From assembly GCA_022316685.1 (NCBI GenBank), contig JAKJHU010000038.1, positions 3,830,384 through 3,894,383 on the forward strand: 64,000 bases of DNA, written 5' to 3'. The stretch comes from Progne subis subis (taxonomy: Eukaryota > Chordata > Aves > Passeriformes > Hirundinidae). A program made the translations under genes and the position numbers. Every line of letters starts with the position of its first letter. The first letter of the stretch is position 1. Positions 1 to 11,534 of the stretch are shown one piece after another. The notes under the pieces were generated by a model, which was not told the DNA's origin, made no database searches, and saw only the letters and a list, made by a program, of their open reading frames with translations.

Positions 1-520
1 TACTCTCTTACAATTTCTTTTATGATTTGGGAAATAGCAGAATCTCTTTACTGTGAGGAGCTATGTTGAAAGAGGTGTAAAGGAAGACAAACTCCCTCAC
101 TTGATTTGTAGCATAGTAAAATGGTATCTCTAGACTGCATGGATTACGTGTTTAAATTCATAGGTAGAAATTGCCTCTAAATAGTCAAGAGGATATTTTC
201 AGTTGAGATAACCTTCGTCAGAATCGGTAACTGCTTTACCTTCTGTATTGCTGTTTCTTGGTATATGCTTGAAGAGTTTATTTAAACTGAAACAGGCTGA
301 CGTTTTCGATTGTAAACACTGGTTACAGAAATACTTGAATCAAAACAAGGGAAATGAGAAAGGCATCACCCTGGTTTCAGCTTGTTGATAAACACTAGGG
401 CTATTTCAGAGAGTTCTGGAGATTTGTCTAGTAGCAGTTCTATATTACAGCATATTACTTGAGTAATTTTTAATAACTGATAATTGAAAAGAGGATAATC
501 TATTTAAATGTCTATTTTAG
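1..520 (+). other. SLC38A11: SLC38A11 intron, 3' part (upstream exon outside window)
   Basis: This is AT-rich sequence preceding the first visible exon. I looked for the preceding SLC38A11 exon (the helix before the PKSENAW block) and did not find it. No repeat or other signal is evident. Confidence 0.6.
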
Positions 521-591
521 ACCCAAATCAGAAAATGCATGGATATTTGCAAAATCAAATGCAGTACAAGCCGTTGGGGTGATGTCATTCG
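521..591 (+). CDS. SLC38A11: SLC38A11, internal coding exon (first one in window)
   Basis: This 71-nt exon is bounded by an acceptor ending ATTTTAG and a donor CG|GTAAGT. After one base completing the previous codon it reads P-K-S-E-N-A-W-I-F-A-K-S-N-A-V-Q-A-V-G-V then M-S-F, and the last base begins the next codon. The AVQAVGVMSF stretch is typical of SLC38 (AA_trans, Pfam PF01490) transporters and matches what I recall of SLC38A11, a putative sodium-coupled neutral amino acid transporter of the membrane. Phase continues exactly into the exon at 1411. Earlier exons, carrying the N-terminal membrane helices, lie upstream of the window; bases 1-520 show none of them. Confidence 0.88.
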
Positions 592-1410
592 GTAAGTGTT
601 TTTTGGTTTCTGGTTTCTTTTTTTTCAATGTTAAGATCAATTGCAAGAAACTATTTAATATTTTGAACCAAGAAGGTTTTTTTAATATCCATGTTAAGTT
701 GGTGTACAAAAAAAAAAAAAAAAAATTGACTGAATGATCCATATGAATGTCATTGTTATTGTGTAAGACTGACCTCATTCATTGTCCATTTGGCCCTAGA
801 GGCTTGCCACTGTAGCAGAGGCAGTGTATGCATGAGTCCAGCTCACTTGTGCAGGTCATCCTAAAGCCGCTGCAACAGTGGGTTCATCTAACTGATAAAC
901 TGGGGGGGCTGGGATCGTTCTGCATTCCCTTGGGTAATCTCTAACAGAAAAGTCCTCATTCTGAAATCTGTTCCTGCCTGCAGGGTCTGGTATGTTATTT
1001 CTTATTAATGTTACGGTAATCTGAGGCCGCCCAATGACTGCTGCTGCCTAAAATGGATGCCATATAAAGTCTGAAAGTAGCAAAAGGCTCTGTAGATTTT
1101 AAAAAAAACCCAAAACTTCTCAAATCTGCTAAAGTACAAGAAGAGCGGGAAGAGAAAATAGCTGTGGAATGGAGATATGGAGGGTGGGAAATGGCATAGC
1201 ATTTAAGGATAATGTAATCAGAATCATCTCGAGATGAATATAAACCTTCATCAAATCAACTAAGCAAGCAAAGGTTCAAGCCATTTATCTTTGCCACTCA
1301 TTGCAAGATTAATGTTCGTATTTACTAATGAGTGGATTCAAACTGTGCTCTGTCTCTATATATTTATGCATGAATTCATACATTTGCTTTAATTGTCACA
1401 TGTGTTTCAG
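592..1410 (+). other. SLC38A11: SLC38A11 intron
   Basis: This 819-bp GT-AG phase-1 intron contains an A18 run at 708-725. I see no other gene-like content. Confidence 0.85.
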
Positions 1411-1572
1411 CATTCGTCTGCCATCATAACAGCTTTTTAATATACGGGTCTCTGGAAGAACCCACATTAAAGAATTGGTCTCAAGTCACACATATGTCTG
1501 TGGCCCTTGCTCTTGTCATCAGTGTAGTGTTCGCTGCCTGTGGATATATGACTTTTACAGGATACACAGAAG
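1411..1572 (+). CDS. SLC38A11: SLC38A11, internal coding exon
   Basis: This 162-nt exon has acceptor TGTGTTTCAG and donor AAG|GTAAAT. The split codon with the previous exon gives Ala, followed by FVCHHNSFLIYGSLEEPTLK. That is the characteristic SLC38 block in which a cytosolic His-His-Asn loop precedes the SLEEPT motif. A hydrophobic segment (MSVALALVISVVFAACGY) follows and is predicted to be a transmembrane helix. The exon ends in MTFTGYTEG, equivalent to the 'G-Y-x-T-F' turn found in this family. The reading frame is open, and phase is consistent with the exon at 3293. Confidence 0.92.
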
Positions 1573-1637
1573 GTAAATTGCTTGATCCCTCAATTTTGGT
1601 GCTTGCTATAATCCTTACACTTTGTCCTTCTGTCTGA

Positions 1638-1668
<31 letters not shown>

Positions 1669-3292
1669 CTTTTTTTTTTCTGTAAGCACCTTGGTGACTG
1701 TAAACATGCCAGAATCATAGTAAATTTGGGCAGAAATACGACATTCCTCATAGTTACCCAACAACCAAAACAGGATCCAAAAAAGTCAGCTACATGCCAA
1801 TAGCTGTCAGATTCTTAAGCTTAAGCCTTGCCAGTGGAAGTCCCCTTTGAATACTTCCATCATTAAAACACTTTGAGGACTATACAGCTATGACTTATAC
1901 ACAGGGTCAAGCAGGAGAGAGGAGTAAGAGCAAAAATTTCCTGCAGAGTATCTGTAGGACTGTATATCTGCATATACGTTCTTACCTTTTTTTCCCATCT
2001 GTACTGATACAGCATCCTAGAGGGAGATATTTCCTATCTTTGCAACAGCTGTTCCAGTGTTACTACTCCTACTGTCCCCTCCGTGGGTGTATGAATACAC
2101 ATAAATATATATAATCAGTGTGGCATCATGCTATTTAACATCATTTTGTTGAAGTGAAAAAGGTATGTTCATAAGAATAAGGTGTAAATTGGTTTCACTG
2201 CATTACTTTCTTCACTTTTCATAAGCAAGCATATTTTCTGTTACTTAATAGTGACAGATTGAAGGAGGAGGCTTCCAAGCTTTTTCCTTTTCTGATGAGC
2301 AGCAGCATTTAGTTGAGAACAGAGAAACTGTAGGATGGGGACTCCTGGTTTTATCTGTCCTTTTTTCCTGCCTCCAGCAGAGTAAGTCGCTGTCCTAGAT
2401 GTACTGTTGGTAGACAGAATGCAGGCTGGCTGAGAGCTTTCAGGTACAGAAAGCTCTGCCTGCAGCTCCTCCTCACCTTAGACTCTTGTGTTAGGAGGTT
2501 CCATCTCGCCTTCTGTCTCCCTGTCAAAATCCTTTGACTGTTTATAAAGTACACCTGATTTCTTCTTCAACACTGTTGTGATCCCTAAAGTAGTAAATCG
2601 TGATATCGTAATTGCATGAAAGAGAACAGATAGATCATCTGGTCCCTGTCTTGCACTGTCTCTTGAGCCTCGGAGGTCATTATTACAGACTCTTTGTGGT
2701 AAACACCAAGCAAGATGATTTGAATTTTACAGTGATGCTTCTGGTTTTAGATATAAGAAGGTTTGCTAGGTAATACTCCATATGTTTATGATCGGCTTTT
2801 CGGGTCAGAATATTTTAAATTCTTCTCTTCAGCTTATTAGCTGTGATTAGATACTATCAGGGAAATGCAGTTCTCCACAGGAAACTCTCACCCTTTTTTA
2901 TGTAATTATGGTTCTAGGAGTTTTTAGTGAAAATTTGTCTTTTACATATAAGCTTTCTTTCTAAATCTGTCACATATTTATTTATTCAGACACTGGCATC
3001 TCATACAAAATCTATGCTACAGGGAAGATAACAGATGCCAAACTCTGAGATGTATATTTTAAAATATTTTTTGAAGATAAGTGCTACTTGAGGTAAATAC
3101 ACTGCTACCAGCAGGATAAGCTGAAAGTTGCTCCTAGACATAACTTGTGACTGTAACTAGTTTCTAGTTACATGTCAGAAGAAGGGATCAGAAAATCTGT
3201 TACTAGAGTAACTCCAGTAACCTGCACTTCAAGTTGCAAATATAGGTAAATGATGTGAAGTTCAAACTAACTGGTGTTTTGCTGTACCTCAG
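1573..3292 (+). other. SLC38A11: SLC38A11 intron
   Basis: This 1.72-kb GT-AG phase-1 intron has a T23 run at 1638-1660 followed by a second T-rich stretch. No coding exon or recognisable transposon is visible. Confidence 0.85.
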
Positions 3293-3405
3293 GAGATATA
3301 TTTGAAAACTACTGTAGAGATGACAACCTTGCTACATTTGGAAGGTTTTGTTATGGAGTTACTGTAATCCTGACCTTCCCCCTTGAATGTTTTGTGACCA
3401 GAGAG
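3293..3405 (+). CDS. SLC38A11: SLC38A11, internal coding exon
   Basis: This 113-nt exon has acceptor CTGTACCTCAG and donor GAG|GTAAGA. It encodes DIFENYCRDDNLATFGRFCY, then GVTVILTFPLECFVTRE. The FGRFCYGVTVILTFPLECFV portion is a predicted membrane helix carrying the Pro-Leu-Glu-Cys sequence that follows the corresponding helix in SLC38 proteins. The preceding N-Y-C-R-D-D-N loop matches SLC38A11 as I remember it. The exon ends exactly on a codon boundary, so the next intron is phase 0. Confidence 0.92.
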
Positions 3406-4073
3406 GTAAGAATTTATTAGATTTTCCTTTTAACATTGTTGTTACATATTAATAATATTCTCACATTATTAATACATATTGTAGCTGAATTCTATGGTTG
3501 ATTTGTGATAAGTAGCAGCATATTTTATCCTGCTGTGTGCAATAAGTATGGGGGACTAGCTGTACTGTTTAGACACTGGCCACATAATGTTTTACATTTA
3601 TTATAATATTATTCAACATTATTGTAATAATTACTTAATAATATCAGGACTGCTTAAAATTCCAAGTTTGGCATAAATGATTCACTGTTAGTGAATTGAG
3701 AATAGCCAAAAGTATGTACTTTTTATTTTTTCATAGTTTTGCTTTTTAGAAATATCTCCATCTAGGAAATCCATCAGTTCAATAAATAATTGTAAGTGGA
3801 TTTATTCTATAATGGGCAAATGAGAAAAGAGTAAATCCTAGAATCCTACAGGTATAACTAAGTCAATTTGGCAAGTGTTCTGCAATTTTTGTAATGATTG
3901 TTATGAGTTATTTTTGGAAGCAGATGAAGATGTTTTCTTAAAGCAAGGTAAGTAAAATTCAGCCAGCATATTCTCACCCATTCCTTTAGTTTCCTAAGGT
4001 CATAAGATTTGGAGTAAACTGTTTGATAACATAAAGATAAAAATCAAGGTTTAAAATTGTGGTTCTGTTTCAG
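3406..4073 (+). other. SLC38A11: SLC38A11 intron
   Basis: This 668-bp GT-AG phase-0 intron is AT-rich, with several ATTATT/AATAAT-type stretches around 3445-3660. I see nothing else in it. Confidence 0.85.
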
Positions 4074-4205
4074 GTGATTGCCAATGTGTTTTTCCATGGG
4101 GACCTCTCAACAGTTTTCCATATTTTTGTGACAGTAGTTATCATTGCTGTGGCGACTGGTTTATCATTAGTGTATGATTGCCTTGGAATAGTTTTAGAGC
4201 TGAAT
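4074..4205 (+). CDS. SLC38A11: SLC38A11, internal coding exon
   Basis: This exon is 132 nt, exactly 44 codons, with phase-0 introns on both sides. The acceptor is TTCTGTTTCAG and the donor AAT|GTAAGT. It encodes VIANVFFHGDLSTVFHIFVT followed by a hydrophobic run VVIIAVATGLSLVYDCLGIV and LELN. The second half is a predicted transmembrane helix. The D-C-L-G-I-V-L-E-L-N ending is a strongly conserved block of SLC38A11 and relatives. No stop, frameshift or unusual residue is visible. Confidence 0.92.
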
Positions 4206-6133
4206 GTAAGTGAACCTGTGTACTCTTTTATTTAATAAGTCACTTATAAATAATTTAGAACTTTGTAAAATCCACAACTCTACTGAAAATCTTATGTAAT
4301 TTGACGTAGTGGTAGTGTTAGAAGAAGGAATTACTGCTTCAAACCCCGATAACTAAAGGTAAAAGGAAGTTCAAGAGGTAAAATTCATATGGTGGGTGGG
4401 GGGGTGGTTAGAACAGTTTTGTAGATAAGGCAAGTGGCTATGGCTTACCAAATGTGTTTAAGCCACAGCAAAAATCACTAAAATGCTCATCCAAACTTTA
4501 TAGTAGTATTGAGTTTATAATTTCTTTCTCTAGTCTCTGCCTCTGATGAAGTTAGCAAATTACTAAACGCCGGGGCAGATTCTAGTGACTGCCTTGTGCC
4601 AAAGGGGCAAAAAACCAAAGAGGGAGGTAGAAAGAAAGGACCAGTAGTAGCTAGACCACAGAGATGGTCACTGGAAATACACAATTCCCTCAAAAGCAAG
4701 CATTCCATCAATGCAGTGTTCTTTTTTTCCTAGGCAATTAGTCAGTAGTCAAGCTGATAGCTTTAGTCAGTTACTAATAGCAGTTGATAGCCAGGCATTT
4801 GCATGGATAATCCTGTCTTGTGAGGATTTGTTTGTTTGTTTGTTTGTTTTTATTTTTAAGAGAGAATTCGACGATACAGCTGTAGGTATTTATTGGATGT
4901 AATAATTGTGCTCAGAAAGATTGTTCAGTCTTGACATCCAGTATGGAAAAATGAATAGACAGAGTATTTACATGTGTAAGAAAGGTGATCTGTCTTTTCA
5001 GCTGGTTTTCTGTCCATCAGAAGAGCTGTTTTTGGCTCTTCACCACAGATGGCATTTGATACTATTTCTCTGACTCTGCTTACTCTTTCCCTGCTTTCTG
5101 GTTTTAGAACAAAACGTAAGCCATTGTGTTTGCCTGGTGGTAATTCCCCAGGGAAAGCTATTGGTTCATGTGGGAGTCAAAGGGCCACAGAGTTTGTTAT
5201 TCTTTTACTGGGATGCTGGTTTGAGTTACTTCATAGACCTAACTCTTAATTTTCATGGAGAAGATACTTTGTGCTTGTACCTATTTCTGATGTCTATACT
5301 GATCACTGTTAACAGGTTCTACTGTACAAATATTGGAACCTTTGTACAAATTATGATGTAAAGTTAGTACTTAGGCTGGATTACTATCTTGCTATAATTA
5401 AATTGAAACATAGTGTTTGTTAAGTATGTAACAAAATGAACATTCAAAATTTCTACATAAAATTGCTCCATTTTGGCATGTAACTGATATGCTAATCTGC
5501 AGTGGCTTACTATGAAAAGAATTTTTTCAAGTGCTTCTTGTTTGTCCGTTCCTAAGAGAGCATTTAAAGAGGAGCTGAATTTTTAGTGAGCAGAAAGGTT
5601 GTACTCTGTCAAGAGGAGCTTTGCTTTCATAGGGAAGTCAACCTAAATCAGGTTACAAATGTCAAAACTGATCTGAATTCTTTGAGCTGCTCTATGATGC
5701 TTACACTTTTCAAAAAACTATTCTTTTTAAAGGCAGTGTTACATCTAAATTCCTCCATGGAATTATCTTAAATAATTTAATTGAGTCCAAGTATTGAAGA
5801 ACTATGTTTGGACTTTTACTCTATCTCTTAAGCTGAGAAATTTTGGGTAATAAGATTTAATGCTTCTTGCTATGTTAACATATTATTCTGTATCAGCAAA
5901 GCAAAAGCATTTAAATCTGAATTATCTGAAATAGTTTAACAGATATTTTTACACATTACTTGTGTCTTTGAAAAAAAGGTTCTCCATATAGCAACATGGG
6001 AAAAGGCCTTTATAGTCTGTTTTTACTGTTACATCAGTCTAATCACAACTGTTAAAAAATTTAGGTTTTTGTTTTTCACATCTAAATAAATATGCTTATA
6101 AGGTTTTTTTCTATTGCTCTTTCCCACACACAG
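4206..6133 (+). other. SLC38A11: SLC38A11 intron
   Basis: This 1.93-kb GT-AG phase-0 intron has a (TTTG)n tract at 4827-4850 and a small G-rich patch at 4391-4407. Short open frames inside it lack splice signals and resemble no SLC38 sequence, so I treat them as chance. Confidence 0.85.
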
Positions 6134-6379
6134 GGAGTTCTGAGTGCTACCCCACTTGTTTTTATCATCCCATCAGCGTGTTATCTAAGGCTGTCCAAGG
6201 AGCGGTGGAACCATTCAGATAACCTCATATCTGGTCTGATTCTTGTTCTTGGTGTGCTAGTGATGGCAGTTGGGTTTGTCATGACTGTCTTGTATCCCCA
6301 GGAATGTAGCCATGGAAAAGAAATGTTCTACTGCTCCCCTAGTAATGTTTCTTCGCAGAACAGCACACTACCACCATAG
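6134..6379 (+). CDS. SLC38A11: SLC38A11, last coding exon with stop codon
   Basis: This terminal coding exon of 81 codons plus TAG follows a good acceptor (pyrimidine tract, then CACACACAG). It encodes GVLSATPLVFIIPSACYLRL, a short polar loop (SKERWNHSDN), a second hydrophobic helix (about LISGLILVLGVLVMAVGFVM) and a polar tail with CSHGKEMFYCSPSNV. The two helices are the last membrane spans of the AA_trans fold. The tail carries two sequons (N-V-S and N-S-T) that could be glycosylated if lumenal or extracellular. The five exons give about 240 residues, roughly 60% of a family member of about 400. The tail looks somewhat shorter than the human protein as I recall it. Confidence 0.93.
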   Translation, partial: GVLSATPLVFIIPSACYLRLSKERWNHSDNLISGLILVLGVLVMAVGFVMTVLYPQECSHGKEMFYCSPSNVSSQNSTLPP

Positions 6380-6616
6380 GTAGCACACCAACCTCCAGAC
6401 AAGATCAGGCACATCTCATAGTGAACCATACGTGCCAGTTTAAAGGAGAGTGGAACAAAGATTTTTCCTGTTTTGAGATGCACTAAGAATTTTAAACTAT
6501 ATAACTGTATTTACATACTTGATTTTATGCTGCCATCCTTTTTCAGGTAAGACTTCAGTTTTAACTGTTGAAACACAAAAGGTGCCTTTCAGTAGACATT
6601 ACTTGAATAACTTGCA

Positions 6617-6912
6617 AGCCTACCAAAAAGGTTGCATTTTTTAAACTTTGTCTGCAATACTGTTTAAAAGCTATAAATTAAATGTTTTGGAATATAAACC
6701 TTTCCCATGTTTCATTGATTTAACTTAGCTTTTATTAATTTTATAATCTTTCATTATATTTATTAGCCTACCAAAAAGGTTGCATTTTTTAAACTTTGTC
6801 TGCAATACTGTTTAAAAGCTATAAATTAAATGTTTTGGAATATAAACCTTTCCCATGTTTCATTGATTTAACTTAGCTTTTATTAATTTTATAATCTTTC
6901 ATTATATTTATT
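6617..6912. repeat. Perfect tandem duplication, 2 x 148 bp
   Basis: Bases 6617-6764 and 6765-6912 are identical by eye over all 148 positions. The match runs 3 bases further at the right edge, and the base left of the first copy differs. The unit is AT-rich and not low-complexity. It includes one ATTAAA hexamer, so a possible polyadenylation signal is doubled (6677-6682 and 6825-6830). The absence of divergence implies either a very recent duplication or an assembly artefact. Confidence 0.95.
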
Positions 6913-7121
6913 AGCACACTATAGTATGGGGGTTTTTTGAAGTCTTGAGACAAAGTATGTCTGGATCTCTGTGTATTACAATTCTGCTATTAAATCAAAA
7001 GACCCTTATTAATTTTTTGATTTTGCAGTAGTTGTCCTTTAGAGCTGAAAGCTTCCCTTTCACTGGATCTTGAGTCAAATGAAATTTTGTATTCTGACTG
7101 AACTGTAACTGCTACAGTTTA

Positions 7122-7138
7122 ATTGTAACTGTTACAAT
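7122..7138. repeat. Short perfect inverted repeat
   Basis: The 8-base arms ATTGTAAC and GTTACAAT are separated by a single T. A related sequence, CTGTAACTGCTACAG, sits about 20 bases upstream. It lies in the putative SLC38A11 3' UTR. Its function is unknown and it could be chance. Confidence 0.6.
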
Positions 7139-7829
7139 ATATGGTCTTGTAAGTGAAAGATATTGCACTAATAAATCCACAAGAGTGGATTTAAAATGAT
7201 TCAACTAGGCAGTCTTTGTAAAAGTTTCAAGATTGACAAAGAAGGAAATTACATTGCAGCTCAGTTCTTAAGTTTATAGTATTTTTCATTATTTCTGAAA
7301 CTGAATTGAAACTAACATTCTAAACCAAATTATCATTCTAGTCCTCTTGTTTCTTTTCAGTATGTGACTAATGATTTTGTCATGGTTTGTCAAATTTTGT
7401 GATTTGTTGTTTTCCAAAAATCATTTAACATCAAGGATTCATGTATATATATGTATGTGTATAAATATACATATAAACATAAGTATATATAAAAATAGAC
7501 TCATGTGCCTATAGAATAGGACTAATTTGAGTAATATGAGTATCCTCAGCCATATCAATGCTGTCATTTTGAAAATATTTTGTTACCAAATCAAAATGTG
7601 TACTTGAGTTAATTTTTGCATTATGATGATCCTTGTCATTCCTCATGCCAACTAGATGCGTAATGCTACTTAATTTTTATGCTGCTTAATGGGGATGGGT
7701 TTTGCCTTCATCTTTCATGACAAAGCTATGTCATTCAAGACTTCCAGCTAAACAGATCTGTTAACAAGGGTCACTAGATGGTAATAATACTTGTAAGAAT
7801 AAAACACTTTCTAGTAGTAGTGCTTCCAA

Positions 7830-7850
7830 AATAAATGCTTTAAATATTAC
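7830..7850 (+). terminator. SLC38A11: Candidate SLC38A11 polyadenylation signal
   Basis: AATAAA at 7830-7835 is followed within about 20-120 bases by a long GT/T-rich tract (7852-7960, including (GTTT)n). That is the expected layout of signal, cleavage site and GU-rich downstream element. Another AATAAA lies 32 bases upstream (7798-7803). This is the best of several candidates; transcript data would be needed to choose. Confidence 0.4.
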
Positions 7851-7851
7851 T

Positions 7852-7960
7852 GGGTTTTTATTTTTTGTTGTTTCTTTGGGCTTTCTTTGGTTGTTTTTGT
7901 TTGTTTGTTTGTTTGGGTTGTGGGTTGTTTTTGGTTTTTTTTGTTTTTGTTTTTTTAGTT
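7852..7960. repeat. GT/T-rich low-complexity tract
   Basis: This is a T and G stretch almost free of A and C, including tandem TTTG units around 7897-7916. It may act as a downstream element for cleavage and polyadenylation of the upstream transcript, or be a plain simple repeat. Confidence 0.75.
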
Positions 7961-10613
7961 GTAAAGCAATTAGAGAGAAGTGTGAGTATTACTCTGCTTT
8001 CATTTCTCTAGATAGTGTCAACTTTGAGGGTGATAATTTATTTTTTCTCCAGGTAGCTGATACTGTTCTCAAGAATATTTCTCACCAGCTTAGATCCAGT
8101 AATAGCTGATTTTGTCTTAGCTATGGGTGAATTGTTACTGAATAGATTGATTTTCTTCTATGCCAAATGGAGTTAAACCCACATATTCTCTTGTGACAGC
8201 TAATGAGATCTTTTTGAAAAATTGTAATTTTTTTTTTTTTTAATTTTGAAGTAGGTTACCTTGTTTCAGATATTAATTATAAATTATCTTTGCTTTAGAG
8301 TGTCAGTGGAATAATTTCCATTTCATTCTACTCAGGCTGTGTTGCATGTTTGCATGTCTTTTATGAAGGATGAATCTTTCTATGCTTTTCTGTTTTATAA
8401 ATGAAAATATAAAGATTTTGTTTTTTCACAGTTCTTTTTAATTTTTGAAGTGTAATGTCTGAAGTAGTAATGGTCAGTTAAACGTTTTCATTCCTGCTAA
8501 AGCTTCTCTTGCTCTTAGAAGTTTCATTTTGCCAAAACTAATGGAATTCATGTAACAATATGCTCAGTGGTTTTCATTCATAAATTTCAGGTGATGATGG
8601 GGCTCTCCCAGCCGTAAGTATATTGAAAATGGGAAGTTGGGTGTCACAGATGCCAGAATTTAAAGTTAACTGTTATTTGTCTAATGGCTTTATAAAACCT
8701 ATGGTCCCTTCCTTTCCAATATTACATCGTGCCAACTTTCCTTTATTGAAATTACAAATAATAGCAATCCGGTAAATCTTTTCTTAAAACCAAGGAGGTT
8801 CAAATACAGAAAGATAATACATTGTAATAAAAATTGTAATAACCATAGTTTTTTGCAAACAGTTAAGACTCTGCAAAATAAAATCGTAAAATCTATTGGG
8901 AGCCTCTCACTGGCCTCAGCATGTGCAGGCTACCACAATCTTAGTATCTCAAGCAGAGGTGTGCTAGGAGTAGCAATATCCCCAGCTCCAACTGCTTAGT
9001 GGTGACAGAATTTCACAGAGTGGATGGAGGGAGAAGAATGTTCCACAAGCACTTGCTGGCAGGTTTTTCACATCAAAAGCTGGTAGTGTGACTCACTATT
9101 TCTCCAAGTTCCTTTCTCCAGCTGAGAAGGCATTTCAGGACACCAGATGTACAATTACCATTCTCACAGGAGCTAAGTGGACAGTTTATGACTTTCTAGG
9201 GCAGAGTGCTTCTTACCAATCACAGAATTCTGGGCATTCACAAAATACTTCTTCCTGAAAGTTTGTTGGATGACCAAACCCCATGTACTACCTGAGACTT
9301 CCTAGAGAATTATCCTTCCTCCTCAAGTTTCTCTCTGGAGGGAGGAGCAATTTGGCTCAGGTTTGCTAAATGGACATATTTCTATGTATTATTCACATGT
9401 AAAATCTTTATATCTCATATAACATACATACATTATGTAAATTTTTTGCATCCAATAGGGAAGGATATTTATTTACCAAATAAACTATTTAGTATTTGTG
9501 ACTCACTGGAGAACAAAACTCTAAAGAGTATTATGAGGACTTATTTGGAGTCTAGTGGGAACATGGGGTAAAAGGGAGAAAGTAATAAAAGTGGCAGAGT
9601 AAACAAATATATTGGAAGTGCAAAGCATGAGATTGAACAATTCAAACACAATGCACAGAAGAGTTATACTTTTTTAGTAGTTCTGTTATAGGGAGATCTA
9701 ATTTTAAAAGCAATTCTTGAATTTTGGAAATTTTTTTTAAGATTTTGTGTAAATTCTAAAACATTCAAGATTTGAATTCATGCCAGTGAAGAAATTAAAC
9801 AGAAGCTTTCCAGTTGCTGTCATTCAGTGCTATTGGAGAAGCTGAAATTCAGGTGTATGCTTAGTACATGACTCAAAACTCTTCATGGAGAGAAAGTAGA
9901 CTATATGGTTATTTTTCTTTCTGCTTATCTTTCTGTTCTCTCCTAACTAAATGTTGATCCTAATTGCTTCATAAGACAATACTATATGGAAAAGCTATAG
10001 TTGCTGTATGGAATTCCAAAATCACATTCAAGAGAAGTTCAGGAAGGCCTGAATTTCCACATGTGATTTGCTAAAAGAGACAGTATCCACTAAACACTGG
10101 AAATTCCCAGCAAGATTCATGGACTTACTGTATTAATACAAATACAGAAGTAATGAACTGAAGACAAAAAGTTAGAAACAAGTAAAAATTACTATTAGAC
10201 ACTGTAGGAATAAATGACAGATGTCACTCTGTAAAACCTGCATTGAGATGGAGCCATGTAAATTATCTTTCAGTGAGCAGCTTATGTCTGCCACAAGCAG
10301 CACACTTGGCAGACTCTTCAGCAGTGTCCTTTATCTTGCTGGAGGCAGGAAAGCTGACAGTGATTTGCTGTCTTGCCAAGAGCGCTTGCCTGAGATTGCA
10401 TGGCAGGATGTTGTAACCACCTCTTGGGACTTTTGTTTCTAGGGGCAGGGGCTGTCTCTTTTTTTTTTAATTATTTTTTTTCTTTGTATTCATAAACTGC
10501 TTAGCACAGGGGCTTCTGATTGATGACAGGGCCTCCTAGGTGCCAGTAACATAAGCAGTATTACTATACTGTGGCCATAATTCTGCTGTTTCTCTACCAT
10601 GTCTTGTTGCAGT

Positions 10614-10671
10614 CATCTATAGATAACATAAATATAAATAAACATCTATAGAAAACATAAATATAGATAAC
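10614..10671. repeat. Imperfect tandem duplication, 2 x 29 bp
   Basis: Two adjacent 29-base units starting CATCTATAGA at 10614 and 10643 agree at about 26 of 29 positions. The sequence is AT-rich (ACATAAATATA core). This is a small local duplication with no evident function. Confidence 0.8.
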
Positions 10672-10723
10672 ACTACATCACTGGGTGACAGAGGGTCCCT
10701 TTGCTTCTATTTTTGGTTATATT

Positions 10724-10753
10724 GGGTGGGGGGTCGGGGGGGGGTGGTGTGGG
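10724..10753 (+). repeat. G-rich tract with G-quadruplex potential
   Basis: Four G runs of three or more (GGG, G6, a long G run, GGG) are separated by T, TC and TGGTGT. This satisfies the usual G3+ pattern with loops of 1-7 bases on the + strand. Confidence 0.7.
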
Positions 10754-11360
10754 AATCTTTATATGAGTATTTGGTCCATTGCATTTTGTGGCTCTTCAGA
10801 ACAGGACATGGATATCACCTGCCTTATTAGTAGTCAAAGTGGTTAGTAGTTACTCTAGTTTTTGCAGTGCTGTGTGAAAACTCTAGCGAAAAAGCAGTAC
10901 CTTATTTATTATACAGAGCATATTCAAACACAGGGCAGTTCTGACCTTTGTGGAACACAGATTAACTTGTCAAAGGAGGCATACCTGGGGTTGTGTGACA
11001 TTTGGTGGAGTAACAGCTGCCTAATTTTAGCCATCCTTCATATCAACCTGGAAAGATAACTTTGAGGACAAAATACAAATATTTTAAAGCTTAAACTGAT
11101 TGGAAAAAAATGGGACGTGCCTTACCAGGCAACAAATTTACATGATTAGAGGGATGTGTATTTAAAACTCCCTTATACTGAGCACTAACTTTTTTCTTCC
11201 ACCATATCTTTGTTACAAAGGAATGTTTCTAATGAACTTCAGCAAGTAAGTTGCAGGCTCTTTTCTATCATATTGCAAGAGTTACATCACTGAGAAGTAA
11301 CATACAAGTATTTTCCCATGCTGTTTGACTGAAGAAGTCATTTGCCTAAGCACTCACATA

Positions 11361-11400
11361 AAAAAAGAAAGAAAGAAAAAAGGGGAAAAAAAAGATAAAA
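11361..11400. repeat. Purine-rich (GAAA)n-like tract
   Basis: This is an almost pure A/G stretch with GAAA units, a GGGG block and A runs. It is a low-complexity simple repeat. Confidence 0.75.
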
Positions 11401-11534
11401 CATGATCACATGCAAACAATGTTCTGGTCACATAAATTGACTTCTGCTTATTTGCTCCTTCTCTTTCTAGTTTTTTCTGTGGTTTATTTTTTCACAGAAA
11501 GGATTGTCTGTCTTTTGAATCAGGTCCTTTTATA

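Larger units (their letters stand above)
6380..7855 (+). other. SLC38A11: SLC38A11 probable 3' UTR
   Basis: This AT-rich stretch follows the SLC38A11 stop. Its 3' boundary is inferred from the AATAAA at 7830-7835, which is followed by a very GT-rich region. Earlier possible signals exist: ATTAAA at 6677-6682, again at 6825-6830 (duplicated copy) and at 6989-6994, and AATAAA at 7170-7175 and 7798-7803. Several alternative 3' ends are therefore possible. It contains the exact 148-bp tandem duplication at 6617-6912. Confidence 0.5.

Noticed and set aside
5049..5361. Possible extra SLC38A11 exon in the last intron
   Set aside because: The exons at 4074 and 6134 join in phase and reproduce the expected continuous protein (LELN followed by GVLSATP), so no exon is missing.
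8930..9290. Possible CR1-like fragments (segments with TCACAGAATT-type words)
   Set aside because: Similarity to the CR1 tail reverse complement is limited to short words and lacks the surrounding CR1 consensus.
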